Shown here one piece after another: positions 1 to 5,936 of a stretch of DNA of 8,074 nucleotides. A program made the position numbers and the translations under genes. Every line of letters begins with the position of its first letter. Within the stretch, counting starts at the first letter, position 1. The stretch spans positions 1-8,074 of the forward strand of contig JBILCM010000095.1 of NCBI GenBank assembly GCA_044353165.1, given 5' to 3'. The notes under the pieces are model-generated. The model was given only the letters and a program-made list of their open reading frames with translations, did no database searches and was not told the DNA's origin. The stretch is from JBILCM01 sp044353165. Lineage in GTDB: Bacteria; Bacillota; Bacilli; Paenibacillales; YIM-B00363.

Positions 1-267
1 AGTGAAATATCTGAACATCTGGATACCGTGTTTGATTTTTTTGCTCTTTGGAGCAAGGATATGATATATAGGCAATATCAACAATTTGACAGAATGGTGT
101 TCACGGATCATGCGGATATGCAAGCCACTCGCGCTCATGTAAAACCGCTTCAATATTGGGTTCGTGTTATGGAAGAGGCCATGCGTTCCAAGCAAAATTT
201 GCGAAGGAATGCCAATCCACAACTTGTGCTTGAACGTTTTTTCATCGTGCTTCAAGAAGGGAGATGA
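1..267 (+). CDS. holB: DNA polymerase III delta' subunit (HolB), C-terminal fragment
   Basis: Only the last 88 residues are in the window; the frame is open from base 1 and stops at TGA 265-267. HolB is the delta' subunit of the clamp loader, which opens and loads the beta sliding clamp at the replication fork. The fragment is all-helical in character and ends with an N-x-N-P-Q-L-x-L-E-R-F-type helix (about residues 71-84 of the fragment), typical of the C-terminal collar domain of delta/delta' proteins. The nucleotide-binding and zinc-binding parts would lie upstream, outside the window. The identification rests largely on position: holB directly precedes ricT/yaaT in Bacillales. The stop is only 4 bases before the ricT start, so the two are probably translationally coupled. 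The ATG at base 28 is internal, not a start. Confidence 0.85.
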   Translation, partial: SEISEHLDTVFDFFALWSKDMIYRQYQQFDRMVFTDHADMQATRAHVKPLQYWVRVMEEAMRSKQNLRRNANPQLVLERFFIVLQEGR

Positions 268-271
268 AGGC

Positions 272-1081
272 ATGTACCAAGTGGTAGGCGTACGTTTTAA
301 AAAAGCCGGTAAAATATACTATTTCGATCCCAGTGATCTTCCTGTAGAAGATCATAGCGCTGTCATTGTCGAGACGGCTCGTGGCGTGGAATATGGGAAA
401 GTGGTAATCGGTCGCAAGACCGTGAAGGAAACCGATGTAGTCCTTCCATTGAAACGTGTAATTCGTTTGGCTGACTCGAATGACGCCAAGGTAGTTGACG
501 ACAATAATGCTGCTGCAGAACATGCTTTTCAAGTGTGTATGGATAAAATCAAAGAACACAGTTTGCGAATGAAACTTGTGGATGTAGAATATACGTTCGA
601 CCGTAATAAGATTATTTTTTATTTTACAGCCGAAGGTCGGGTTGATTTTCGAGAGTTGGTCAAAGATTTAGCGGGTGTGTTCCGCACGCGTATTGAACTG
701 CGTCAGATTGGAGTTCGGGATGAAGCCAAGTTACTTGGCGGGATTGGTCCATGCGGCAGAGTGTTGTGTTGCTCATCGTGGTTAGGCGATTTTGAACCGG
801 TGTCCATCAAGATGGCCAAAGATCAGAATTTATCGTTAAATCCGACAAAAATATCTGGATTGTGCGGACGCTTGATGTGTTGTTTGAAATACGAACATGA
901 CAATTATGAAAGTGTAAGGTTAGAATTGCCCTCTATTGGAGCCAGAGTCGTTACTTCAATGGGCCCTGGATTTGTCGTCAGCATCAATCCGGGTGTACGC
1001 ACCGTTAACGTGAAGTTGTTGGAGCAAGGCGGAAAATCATTGGAATTTCCTCTAGACGATGTAGCGGAACAAGAATTGTAG
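272..1081 (+). CDS. ricT: RicT (YaaT), PSP1-domain subunit of the Ric iron-sulfur complex
   Basis: 269 residues, close to the usual 270-275. In B. subtilis RicT joins RicA and RicF in a complex that carries [4Fe-4S] clusters, stimulates RNase Y-dependent mRNA maturation, and is needed for competence, sporulation and biofilm formation. The PSP1 C-terminal domain spans about residues 60-150 and is followed by a conserved cysteine block: C161, C166 and C167 in G-P-C-G-R-V-L-C-C, then C198, C203 and C204 in G-L-C-G-R-L-M-C-C-L-K-Y-E. These are the family's cluster-binding cysteines and all are present. The start at 272 has AAGGGAG at 257-263 with 8-base spacing and matches the family N-terminus M-Y-x-V-V-G-V-R-F. 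An in-frame ATG at 164 would overlap holB and is rejected. It sits in a holB-ricT-yabA operon, as in B. subtilis. Confidence 0.96.
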   Translation: MYQVVGVRFKKAGKIYYFDPSDLPVEDHSAVIVETARGVEYGKVVIGRKTVKETDVVLPLKRVIRLADSNDAKVVDDNNAAAEHAFQVCMDKIKEHSLRMKLVDVEYTFDRNKIIFYFTAEGRVDFRELVKDLAGVFRTRIELRQIGVRDEAKLLGGIGPCGRVLCCSSWLGDFEPVSIKMAKDQNLSLNPTKISGLCGRLMCCLKYEHDNYESVRLELPSIGARVVTSMGPGFVVSINPGVRTVNVKLLEQGGKSLEFPLDDVAEQEL

Positions 1082-1105
1082 GGTATCGATAACAGGGGGA
1101 GAACT

Positions 1106-1489
1106 GTGGGGGATCATAAAGAACTTTACCAACATGTGGTCCGGATGGAAGATGTGTTGATGCATTTGGGTACGGACATGATGATGGTGCGCAAACAAAT
1201 TGCACATTTATTAGAAGAGAACAAACGGCTAAGCATTGAAAATCAACAACTTCGCAAATTAATGCGTGAGGAATCATCGACTTTCACCTCGCATATCGGC
1301 CATTCCGTTGTTGGCAAAGGAATTTCCCACAACGATGAAAACCAACATGGTGTAGTCTCTGTTTTGGGACAAGGATACGACAATTTAGCGAAACTCTACC
1401 ACGAGGGGTTTCACATATGCAATGTATATTATGGGCATCTGCGAACCGAGGGAGATTGTTTATTTTGTTTGGCATTCCTTCATAAATAA
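1106..1489 (+). CDS. yabA: YabA, replication initiation control protein
   Basis: 127 residues, slightly longer than the roughly 119 of B. subtilis. YabA binds DnaA and the sliding clamp DnaN and limits re-initiation at oriC. The N-terminal part (about residues 3-55) is a heptad-like coiled coil, including H-L-L-E-E-N-K-R-L-x-x-E-N-x-x-L, used for tetramerisation. A variable linker (about 56-92) follows, then the zinc-binding C-terminal module with H103-x-C105 and C118-x2-C121 in G-D-C-L-F-C-L. The GTG start is chosen because the N-terminus then aligns with the family start (M-x-x-K-E-L), and GGGGGAG at 1095-1101 lies just upstream, although spacing to the start is short (4 bases). The next in-frame ATG would remove part of the coiled coil. 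It lies 24 bases after ricT and is followed by a terminator. Confidence 0.95.
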   Translation: MGDHKELYQHVVRMEDVLMHLGTDMMMVRKQIAHLLEENKRLSIENQQLRKLMREESSTFTSHIGHSVVGKGISHNDENQHGVVSVLGQGYDNLAKLYHEGFHICNVYYGHLRTEGDCLFCLAFLHK

Positions 1490-1499
1490 GTTGAACGCT

Positions 1500-1527
1500 T
1501 GCAGGTCGAACGTACCTGCATTTTTTT
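1500..1527 (+). terminator. Intrinsic terminator after yabA
   Basis: Perfect 7-bp stem TGCAGGT (1500-1506) / ACCTGCA (1514-1520), 7-base loop, followed at once by seven T. This is a canonical Rho-independent terminator 10 bases after the yabA stop. The downstream trmN6 SD begins 3 bases after the T-run. Confidence 0.85.
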
Positions 1528-1542
1528 GTAAGGGGTCAATCC

Positions 1543-2316
1543 ATGACGAAGACAGATGTGCAAGCGCTGCTTAATCCCGGTGAACGAATTGATGATCTAC
1601 TTACGATGGATATGAAAATCATCCAAAGTAAAGACACATTCAGCTTCTCGTTAGATGCCGTCTTGCTTGCCCGGTGGTGCAAAGTACCAAAGCGAGGACG
1701 TGTAGTTGACCTATGCACGGGTAATGGGATCATCCCTTTATTGCTTTCGACGCGTTCATCTGCATCGATTGTCGGTGTGGAAATTCAACCGAAGATAGCA
1801 GACATGGCCGCGCGTAATGTGAAATTGAATCAACTCCAACACCGATTAGACGTTGTTTGTGATGACCTTAGGAGCTATGTCCTCCATGCAGGACACGGGA
1901 CATTCGATATGGTTACTGTGAATCCACCCTATTTTGGCGTAAAGACGGGTGAACACCGCGTGAATCGCTCCATAGCGGCAGCTCGACATGAAACCGCGGG
2001 CACGTTGGTTGATATTGTACTTGCTTGTGCAAAATTGGTGAAATCAGGCGGCAAGGTAGCACTTGTTCACCGCCCATCGCGGCTGGCCGACATTATCACT
2101 ACCTTGCGTGCTGTAAAGCTGGAACCCAAGCGTATGCAGTTGGTCCATCCCAGAATGCAACAGGAAGCCAACATGGTATTAATAGAAGCGATGAAAGATG
2201 CGAAAGCGGAACTCCGTGTATTGCCGCCGCTGATTGTGCACCAATCAGACGGAGCGTACTCGCCCGAAGTGCATAATATTCTTTATGGACATTCTTTAGA
2301 TTTGATCTCGGAATGA
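1543..2316 (+). CDS. trmN6: tRNA1(Val) (adenine(37)-N6)-methyltransferase, TrmN6 family (YabB)
   Basis: 257 residues, a class I SAM-dependent methyltransferase of the YabB/TrmN6 family; the E. coli member (YfiC/TrmN) methylates N6 of A37 in tRNA1-Val in the cytoplasm. Visible motifs are motif I V-V-D-L-C-T-G-N-G (about 54-62), the acidic SAM-ribose contact E80 after V-G-V, and the adenine-N6 catalytic motif N-P-P-Y at 127-130, followed by the family's F-G-V-K-T-G-x-H stretch. A proline/aromatic C-terminal segment completes the usual length. The ATG at 1543 has AAGGGG at 1530-1535 with 7-base spacing. The gene begins 16 bases after the yabA terminator, leaving no room for a separate promoter unless one lies inside yabA or the terminator hairpin. 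It is tightly followed by rsmI. The substrate tRNA in Gram-positives is inferred from the family. Confidence 0.93.
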   Translation: MTKTDVQALLNPGERIDDLLTMDMKIIQSKDTFSFSLDAVLLARWCKVPKRGRVVDLCTGNGIIPLLLSTRSSASIVGVEIQPKIADMAARNVKLNQLQHRLDVVCDDLRSYVLHAGHGTFDMVTVNPPYFGVKTGEHRVNRSIAAARHETAGTLVDIVLACAKLVKSGGKVALVHRPSRLADIITTLRAVKLEPKRMQLVHPRMQQEANMVLIEAMKDAKAELRVLPPLIVHQSDGAYSPEVHNILYGHSLDLISE

Positions 2317-2317
2317 T

Positions 2318-2322
2318 GAGGG
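2318..2322 (+). promoter_or_regulatory. rsmI ribosome binding site
   Basis: GAGGG directly after the trmN6 stop. Spacing is 7 bases to ATG 2330 and only 4 to the adjacent TTG 2327, which favours ATG 2330. Confidence 0.6.
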
Positions 2323-2329
2323 AACCTTG

Positions 2330-3232
2330 ATGCGGGAGCGAATGGACATACAACAAAGTTTTCAGCTGAATCACAGTTGTGGCACATTATATTTGGTCGG
2401 CACACCGATTGGAAATCTGGAGGATATCACATTTCGCGCGATCCGCATGTTGCGGGAATCCGCTTGGATTGCTGCAGAGGATACGAGACACACGAGAAAA
2501 CTTCTTGCCCATTATGAGATTTCCAACCGCATGATTTCTTATCATGAACACAACAAAGAGAAGGTTGGTCCTCAATTGATTGAGAAGTTATTGTCGGGTG
2601 AATCTGTCGCATTGGTAAGTGATGCGGGGTTGCCTGCAATCTCTGACCCGGGTTCCGACCTAGTCAAATCGGCTATCGTTGCAGGGATACCCGTTGTTCC
2701 AATTCCCGGCGCTAACGCTGCGCTTGCGGCGTTGATCGCATCCGGCTTGTCCTCAGAATTATTCACGTTCTTGGGATTTTTACCGCGGGATAAGAAGAAA
2801 GCAAGTGCATTATTGAGAGCGTGGGAGCACAGCGCTTCGACGGTCATGTTCTATGAAGCGCCGCACCGGCTTACATCTACCCTCCGATTATTGCATGAAT
2901 TATGGGGATTACGGCGCGCTGTAGTCGCTCGAGAGCTTACCAAACGGTATGAGGAATTTGTGCGCGGCAGCCTCCAAACGTGTTTGCTTCATAGTGAGAC
3001 GCATCAACCGTTGGGCGAGTATTGCATTCTGGTCGAAGGAAATCAGGGGCAAGAACAACCAGGGCACATGCAAATGTGGTGGACGGCATTGTCATTAGTT
3101 GACCATGTGGCAACCTACGAACAGCAACACGGATATTCACATAAAGAAGCGTTGAAGCAAGTTGCGGTTGATAGAAACCTATCCCGCAGGGACGTCTACA
3201 ATGAACTGCACCAACAGCGAGAAGTCGACTAG
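2330..3232 (+). CDS. rsmI: 16S rRNA (cytidine(1402)-2'-O)-methyltransferase RsmI (YabC)
   Basis: 300 residues, a tetrapyrrole-methylase-fold (SPOUT-unrelated) SAM methyltransferase that adds the 2'-O-methyl group of m4Cm1402 in the ribosomal P site. Family motifs appear in order: L-V-G-T-P-I-G-N-L-E-D-I-T (22-34), E-D-T-R-H-T (50-55), S-D-A-G-L-P-A-I-S-D-P-G (97-108), P-I-P-G-A-N-A (124-130), F-L-G-F-L-P-R (147-153), Y-E-A-P-H-R (175-180) and A-R-E-L-T-K-R-Y-E-E (200-209). The C-terminal 40 or so residues form the usual small helical domain with S-R-R-D-V-Y. The start is ATG 2330 on SD spacing; TTG 2327 and ATG 2342 are alternatives. It follows trmN6 after 13 bases, so the two are probably co-transcribed. 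The yazA gene that separates them in B. subtilis is absent. It converges on abrB. Confidence 0.96.
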   Translation: MRERMDIQQSFQLNHSCGTLYLVGTPIGNLEDITFRAIRMLRESAWIAAEDTRHTRKLLAHYEISNRMISYHEHNKEKVGPQLIEKLLSGESVALVSDAGLPAISDPGSDLVKSAIVAGIPVVPIPGANAALAALIASGLSSELFTFLGFLPRDKKKASALLRAWEHSASTVMFYEAPHRLTSTLRLLHELWGLRRAVVARELTKRYEEFVRGSLQTCLLHSETHQPLGEYCILVEGNQGQEQPGHMQMWWTALSLVDHVATYEQQHGYSHKEALKQVAVDRNLSRRDVYNELHQQREVD

Positions 3233-3252
3233 ATTTGCTTCTCTATAATTAG

Positions 3253-3290
3253 AAAAAAAAACCTACGAACGCTCCGCAGAGGCTCATAGG
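3253..3290 (-). terminator. abrB terminator, minus strand
   Basis: Read on the minus strand, the segment 3290 to 3262 begins CCTATGAGCC and ends TTCGTAGG; it folds into an imperfect hairpin (CCTA/TAGG base, GA/TC pair block, GCTC-type upper stem around a 4-base loop), followed immediately by nine T (3261 to 3253). This fits the end of the abrB message, about 70 bases past its stop. On the plus strand the nine A precede the hairpin, so it is not a normal terminator for rsmI. Confidence 0.7.
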
Positions 3291-3330
3291 AAATAAGGAG
3301 ATATGAAAAAGGTTAGAATTAACAAGGTTT

Positions 3331-3360
3331 GATTTTATTATAAACGATAAATCTGTTTTT
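3331..3360 (+). terminator. Weak AT-rich terminator-like hairpin after rsmI
   Basis: GATTTTAT (3331-3338) can pair with ATAAATC (3347-3353) allowing one bulged T, followed by TGTTTTT. The stem is almost all A-T. It is the only plus-strand candidate between rsmI and abrB and lies at the abrB 3' end, so it could be the rsmI end point, but the support is thin. Confidence 0.3.
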
Positions 3361-3361
3361 G

Positions 3362-3610
3362 TCACACATTGCCTGGTAATTCTTTTAAACATTCACTGCA
3401 AACAATTTTTCCTTTGAAGTACTTGACATGGTCTGCATTGCCGCAGAAGATGCAAGCCGGTTCATACTTCTTGAGCATAATCCGTTCGCCATCGACATAA
3501 ATTTCAAGCGCATCTTTCTCGCCAATACCTAATGTTCTGCGCAGTTCAATAGGAATAACAACTCGTCCTAGTTCATCAACTTTACGAACAATGCCAGTAG
3601 ATTTCATCAT
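3362..3610 (-). CDS. abrB: AbrB family transition-state regulator with C-terminal zinc-ribbon-like segment
   Basis: 82 residues. The N-terminal 50 (M-K-S-T-G-I-V-R-K-V-D-E-L-G-R-V-V-I-P ... L-K-K-Y) are almost identical to the B. subtilis AbrB/Abh swapped-hairpin DNA-binding domain, including the conserved arginines R9, R16, R24 and R25 in the DNA-contacting region. AbrB represses many post-exponential genes during growth and is itself shut off by Spo0A. The C-terminal part differs from B. subtilis AbrB: C53-x2-C56 and C71-x2-C74 form a likely zinc ribbon in place of the usual dimerisation domain. I believe similar short AbrB proteins occur in other Bacillales lineages. The start at 3610 has GGAGG at 3621-3625 with 10-base spacing; the next codon is also ATG (3607). 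The open frame runs further upstream but without conservation or SD. Divergent from the HD gene. Confidence 0.95.
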   Translation of the reverse strand: MMKSTGIVRKVDELGRVVIPIELRRTLGIGEKDALEIYVDGERIMLKKYEPACIFCGNADHVKYFKGKIVCSECLKELPGNV

Positions 3611-3655
3611 ACCGTGAACGCCTCCAATAAAATGGTTTAAGAATAAATTACATTG

Positions 3656-3663
3656 TTCGACAA
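3656..3663 (-). promoter_or_regulatory. Candidate Spo0A box (0A box) upstream of abrB
   Basis: On the minus strand the sequence is TTGTCGAA, an exact match to the 0A-box core TGTCGAA. It lies 46-53 bases before the abrB start codon and roughly +15 to +22 of the proposed abrB promoter. In B. subtilis Spo0A~P represses abrB from 0A boxes just downstream of its promoters, so the position fits. Only one exact box is seen. Confidence 0.6.
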
Positions 3664-3676
3664 GAAACAACATGTT

Positions 3677-3707
3677 TTGAGCTGATGGTACCAACCATTC
3701 CCATAAT
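3677..3707 (+). promoter_or_regulatory. Possible promoter for the HD gene
   Basis: CATAAT at 3702-3707 matches the -10 consensus at 5 of 6, with TTGAGC at 3677-3682 as a poor -35 (4 of 6, 19-base spacer). It overlaps the proposed abrB promoter on the other strand. Without it, the HD gene has no visible plus-strand promoter after abrB. Confidence 0.25.
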
Positions 3708-3713
3708 AGTCAA
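3685..3713 (-). promoter_or_regulatory. Candidate sigma-A promoter for abrB
   Basis: On the minus strand TTGACT (3713-3708, 5 of 6 matches), a 17-base spacer and TACCAT (3690-3685, 4 of 6). Transcription would start near 3678 and give a leader of about 68 bases that contains the 0A box and the GGAGG site. The -10 is weak, so the call is moderate. Confidence 0.45.
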
Positions 3714-3761
3714 TGAAATTTGGCGCGCTTCAAATTTTCATGGCCATGATATTGTGAAAGC

Positions 3762-3765
3762 GAGG
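3762..3765 (+). promoter_or_regulatory. SD-like GAGG at the HD gene start
   Basis: GAGG touches ATG 3766 (no spacing) but lies 9 bases before an in-frame TTG at 3775. This argues that TTG 3775 may be the real start. Confidence 0.4.
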
Positions 3766-5013
3766 ATGAACAGCTTGCAATGGGCAGAAGAAAAGGTATT
3801 TAAAGACCCTGTTCATAAATATATTTATGTACAGGACCCGGTTGTTTGGAACTTAATCAATACGAAAGAATTCCAACGTTTGCGGCGCATCCGACAATTG
3901 GGGACAAGTTTTTTTACATTCCACGGTGCAGAGCACAGTCGGTTTTCACATTCCTTGGGCGTGTATGAACTGACACGCAAAATTATCTCCCAATTTGAGC
4001 GCAATGATTATGAAGATTGGCCTCTTGAGGAGAAACAAGTATGCCTTTGTGCGGCATTGTTACACGATATTGGACACGGACCCTTCTCGCACTCCATCGA
4101 AGCGGTTTTTCACGAACATCATGAGGACTGGTCATGCCGCATCATCTTAGGTGACACCGAAGTGAATCGGATATTGCGCGGGGTAGATGATGATTTTCCG
4201 AATCGTGTTGCTGGTGTGTTGAAGAAAACGTATCCTCATGAAATCGTAGTTTCTTTGGTATCCAGCCAGTTAGACGCTGACCGCATGGATTACTTGTTGC
4301 GGGATGCTTATTCGACTGGAGTCAATTATGGGATGTTTGATCTGGAGCGCATTTTGCGCGTCATCCGGCCTTACAAAGGAAAGATCGTTGTGAAGGAGAG
4401 CGGCATGCATGCTGTAGAGGACTATTTGATGTCCCGCTACCAGATGTACTGGCAAGTGTATTTTCACCCCGTAACCCGCAGTTCTGAAATCATTCTTCGC
4501 CATATTTTTGCCCGTGCCAAAGCCCTTTTCCTTGAAGGATATTCATTTCAATTCATGGTTCCTGCTTTGCGCAAATTGTTTGAAGGCCGATTGGAAGTGC
4601 AGGATTATTTGCAATTAGATGAAGCGCTCTTACAGACGACATTCTCTTTATGGATGGAGGAATCCGATCGTGTGCTCGTCGATTTATGTCGACGATTCCT
4701 TCATCGTAGATTGCTTAAGTACATAACGATGGAGTCGTTGGATGTGCAACGATTGGATCGAATGAAAATGGAGATTGCTAAGGCAGGTTTCAATACGGAT
4801 TATTATTTTCAAGCTGATTTTCCCGAGGATTTGTCGTATGATGTTTACCGCCCGGGTAACACACCTGGGAAAATCCCGATATTGCTCCTTGTTGACAATG
4901 GAGACTTGATTGAAATCAGTGAAATATCTGATATCGTCCGTTCCATTAGTGGGACGCAAGTAGGTAAACACCACATTTATTTTCCAGGCGAGGCTTATGT
5001 GTTGGAGAAATGA
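3766..5013 (+). CDS. HD-domain phosphohydrolase, YwfO/SAMHD1-like (probable dNTP triphosphohydrolase)
   Basis: 415 residues from ATG 3766, close to the roughly 430 of B. subtilis YwfO. HD metal site: H62 in R-F-S-H-S-L-G-V, H100-D101 in L-L-H-D-I-G-H-G-P-F-S-H, and D172 in S-S-Q-L-D-A-D-R-M-D-Y-L-L-R-D. H104, H109, H119, Y176 and D180 correspond to further active-site residues of the SAMHD1/EF1143 group, whose members hydrolyse dNTPs to nucleoside and triphosphate. The activity here is inferred from the family. The N-terminus E-E-K-V-F-K-D-P-V-H-K-Y-I is conserved, so upstream extension to ATG 3685 is rejected. ATG 3766 is given, but an SD-spaced TTG 3775 (412 residues) is a serious rival. 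Its stop is 29 bases before the tatD start, suggesting co-transcription. B. subtilis carries metS at this position. Confidence 0.88.
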   Translation: MNSLQWAEEKVFKDPVHKYIYVQDPVVWNLINTKEFQRLRRIRQLGTSFFTFHGAEHSRFSHSLGVYELTRKIISQFERNDYEDWPLEEKQVCLCAALLHDIGHGPFSHSIEAVFHEHHEDWSCRIILGDTEVNRILRGVDDDFPNRVAGVLKKTYPHEIVVSLVSSQLDADRMDYLLRDAYSTGVNYGMFDLERILRVIRPYKGKIVVKESGMHAVEDYLMSRYQMYWQVYFHPVTRSSEIILRHIFARAKALFLEGYSFQFMVPALRKLFEGRLEVQDYLQLDEALLQTTFSLWMEESDRVLVDLCRRFLHRRLLKYITMESLDVQRLDRMKMEIAKAGFNTDYYFQADFPEDLSYDVYRPGNTPGKIPILLLVDNGDLIEISEISDIVRSISGTQVGKHHIYFPGEAYVLEK

Positions 5014-5032
5014 TCCAAACCGAAGGAGAGCG

Positions 5033-5037
5033 AAGGG
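5033..5037 (+). promoter_or_regulatory. tatD ribosome binding site
   Basis: AAGGG with 5-base spacing to ATG 5043. A stronger GAAGGAG at 5022-5028 is 14 bases away, too far for that start. Together they place initiation at 5043 rather than at ATG 5010, which overlaps the HD gene stop. Confidence 0.55.
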
Positions 5038-5042
5038 CTTCC

Positions 5043-5822
5043 ATGCTTACAGACAGCCATACACACCTTGATCACCACCAGTTCGACAGCGACCGGACAG
5101 AAGCAATTCATCGCGCACAACAAGCCGGGATTCAGCGGATCATCAATATAGGTTTCAACCGGGAGACCATTGCATCGACCTTGCATCTTGCCCAAACGCA
5201 CGATATGGTGGATGCGGTTATAGGCTGGCACCCGCAGGATGCGGCGGACATGACCGCAGACGATCTTGATACTATAGAACACTTAGCTAGAACACACCCA
5301 AAAGTGGTGGGTCTTGGCGAGATGGGGTTGGATTATTACTGGGACACTTCACCGAAAGATGTGCAACACCGTGTGTTTCGGGAACAATTGCGGTTGGCGC
5401 GAAAACTAAACATGCCTGTCGTCATCCATAACCGAGATGCCCATGAAGACATTGTGAATGTCCTGAAAGAAGAGAAAGCCTATGATGTGGGAGGCGTTAT
5501 GCACTGTTTTTCCGGTAGTTGGGAAACGGCCAAACGATGTCTAAATATGAATTTTTATATTTCTTTTGGGGGGCCCATCACGTTTAAGAATGCTAAGCAA
5601 CCGAAAGAAGTCCTAAAGCAAGTGCCGTTAGAACGCATTCTCATTGAGACAGATGCCCCATTTTTATCGCCTCATCCGTTGCGAGGGAAGCGCAATGAAA
5701 CGGCAAATTTATGTCTTATTGCCCAAGCGGCGGCGGAGATCCGAAACATGTCTTACGATGAATTTGCGGAGATCACGACAAAGAATACAGATCAAATCTT
5801 GCGTCGAAAACAAGAAAACTAG
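5043..5822 (+). CDS. tatD: TatD family metal-dependent hydrolase (YabD)
   Basis: 259 residues, a TIM-barrel metallo-hydrolase of the TatD DNase family (B. subtilis YabD is about 255). Members are Mg2+-dependent 3'-5' nucleases linked to DNA damage handling; the physiological substrate in Bacillales is not settled. All metal-site motifs are present: D4-S-H6-T-H8-L-D, G-L-G-E93-M-G-L-D-Y, V-I-H129-N-R-D, M-H154-C-F-S-G, and I-E-T-D204-A-P-F-L-S-P. The family's F-G-G-P-I-T-F-K segment (175-182) is also intact. The start at 5043 matches the conserved M-L-x-D-S-H-x-H. An upstream in-frame ATG at 5010, overlapping the previous stop as ATGA, would add 11 unconserved residues. It lies between the HD gene and yabE; in B. 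subtilis it likewise precedes yabE and rnmV. Confidence 0.95.
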   Translation: MLTDSHTHLDHHQFDSDRTEAIHRAQQAGIQRIINIGFNRETIASTLHLAQTHDMVDAVIGWHPQDAADMTADDLDTIEHLARTHPKVVGLGEMGLDYYWDTSPKDVQHRVFREQLRLARKLNMPVVIHNRDAHEDIVNVLKEEKAYDVGGVMHCFSGSWETAKRCLNMNFYISFGGPITFKNAKQPKEVLKQVPLERILIETDAPFLSPHPLRGKRNETANLCLIAQAAAEIRNMSYDEFAEITTKNTDQILRRKQEN

Positions 5823-5831
5823 AGATAAATC

Positions 5832-5863
5832 AAAAAAAAGGGTAAATTGAAGAGAAATTAACC
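5832..5863 (-). terminator. Possible bidirectional terminator in the tatD-yabE gap, better on the minus strand
   Basis: GGTAAATT (5841-5848) and AATTAACC (5856-5863) pair at 7 of 8 positions around a 7-base loop. On the minus strand the stem is followed by one C and then eight T (5839-5832). On the plus strand it is followed only by ACTTTTATTG, a poorer T-tract, and could be the end of the tatD message. The stem is AT-rich, so strength is uncertain. Confidence 0.4.
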
Positions 5864-5936
5864 ACTTTTATTGATGATATTACGCAATTTATCTTTATTT
5901 TGCTAATATTTCGGATTTTTAAGTGTCCACCTCCTC

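Noticed and set aside
1..14. AGTGAAATATCTGA at 1-14 recurs exactly at 4918-4931
   Set aside because: Both copies lie in coding sequence for S-E-I-S in unrelated genes; a single 14-base match in about 8 kb is not enough for a repeat family.
164..271. Upstream extension of ricT to an in-frame ATG at 164
   Set aside because: It lies wholly inside holB in another frame, has no conservation, and the start at 272 has a good SD and the family N-terminus.
2025..2276. Open frame inside trmN6 (plus strand, another frame) and several minus-strand frames opposite rsmI, tatD and rnmV
   Set aside because: Shadows of well-supported genes; no SD, no motifs, no conserved composition.
3303..3332. Nine-codon plus-strand ORF (MKKVRINKV) after AAGGAG, between rsmI and abrB
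   Set aside because: SD-to-ATG spacing is only 2 bases and the peptide is too short to judge; likely chance in AT-rich sequence.
3611..3694. Upstream extension of abrB by 28 residues on the minus strand
   Set aside because: The extra part covers the abrB leader, SD and 0A box; the family N-terminus begins at M-K-S-T-G.
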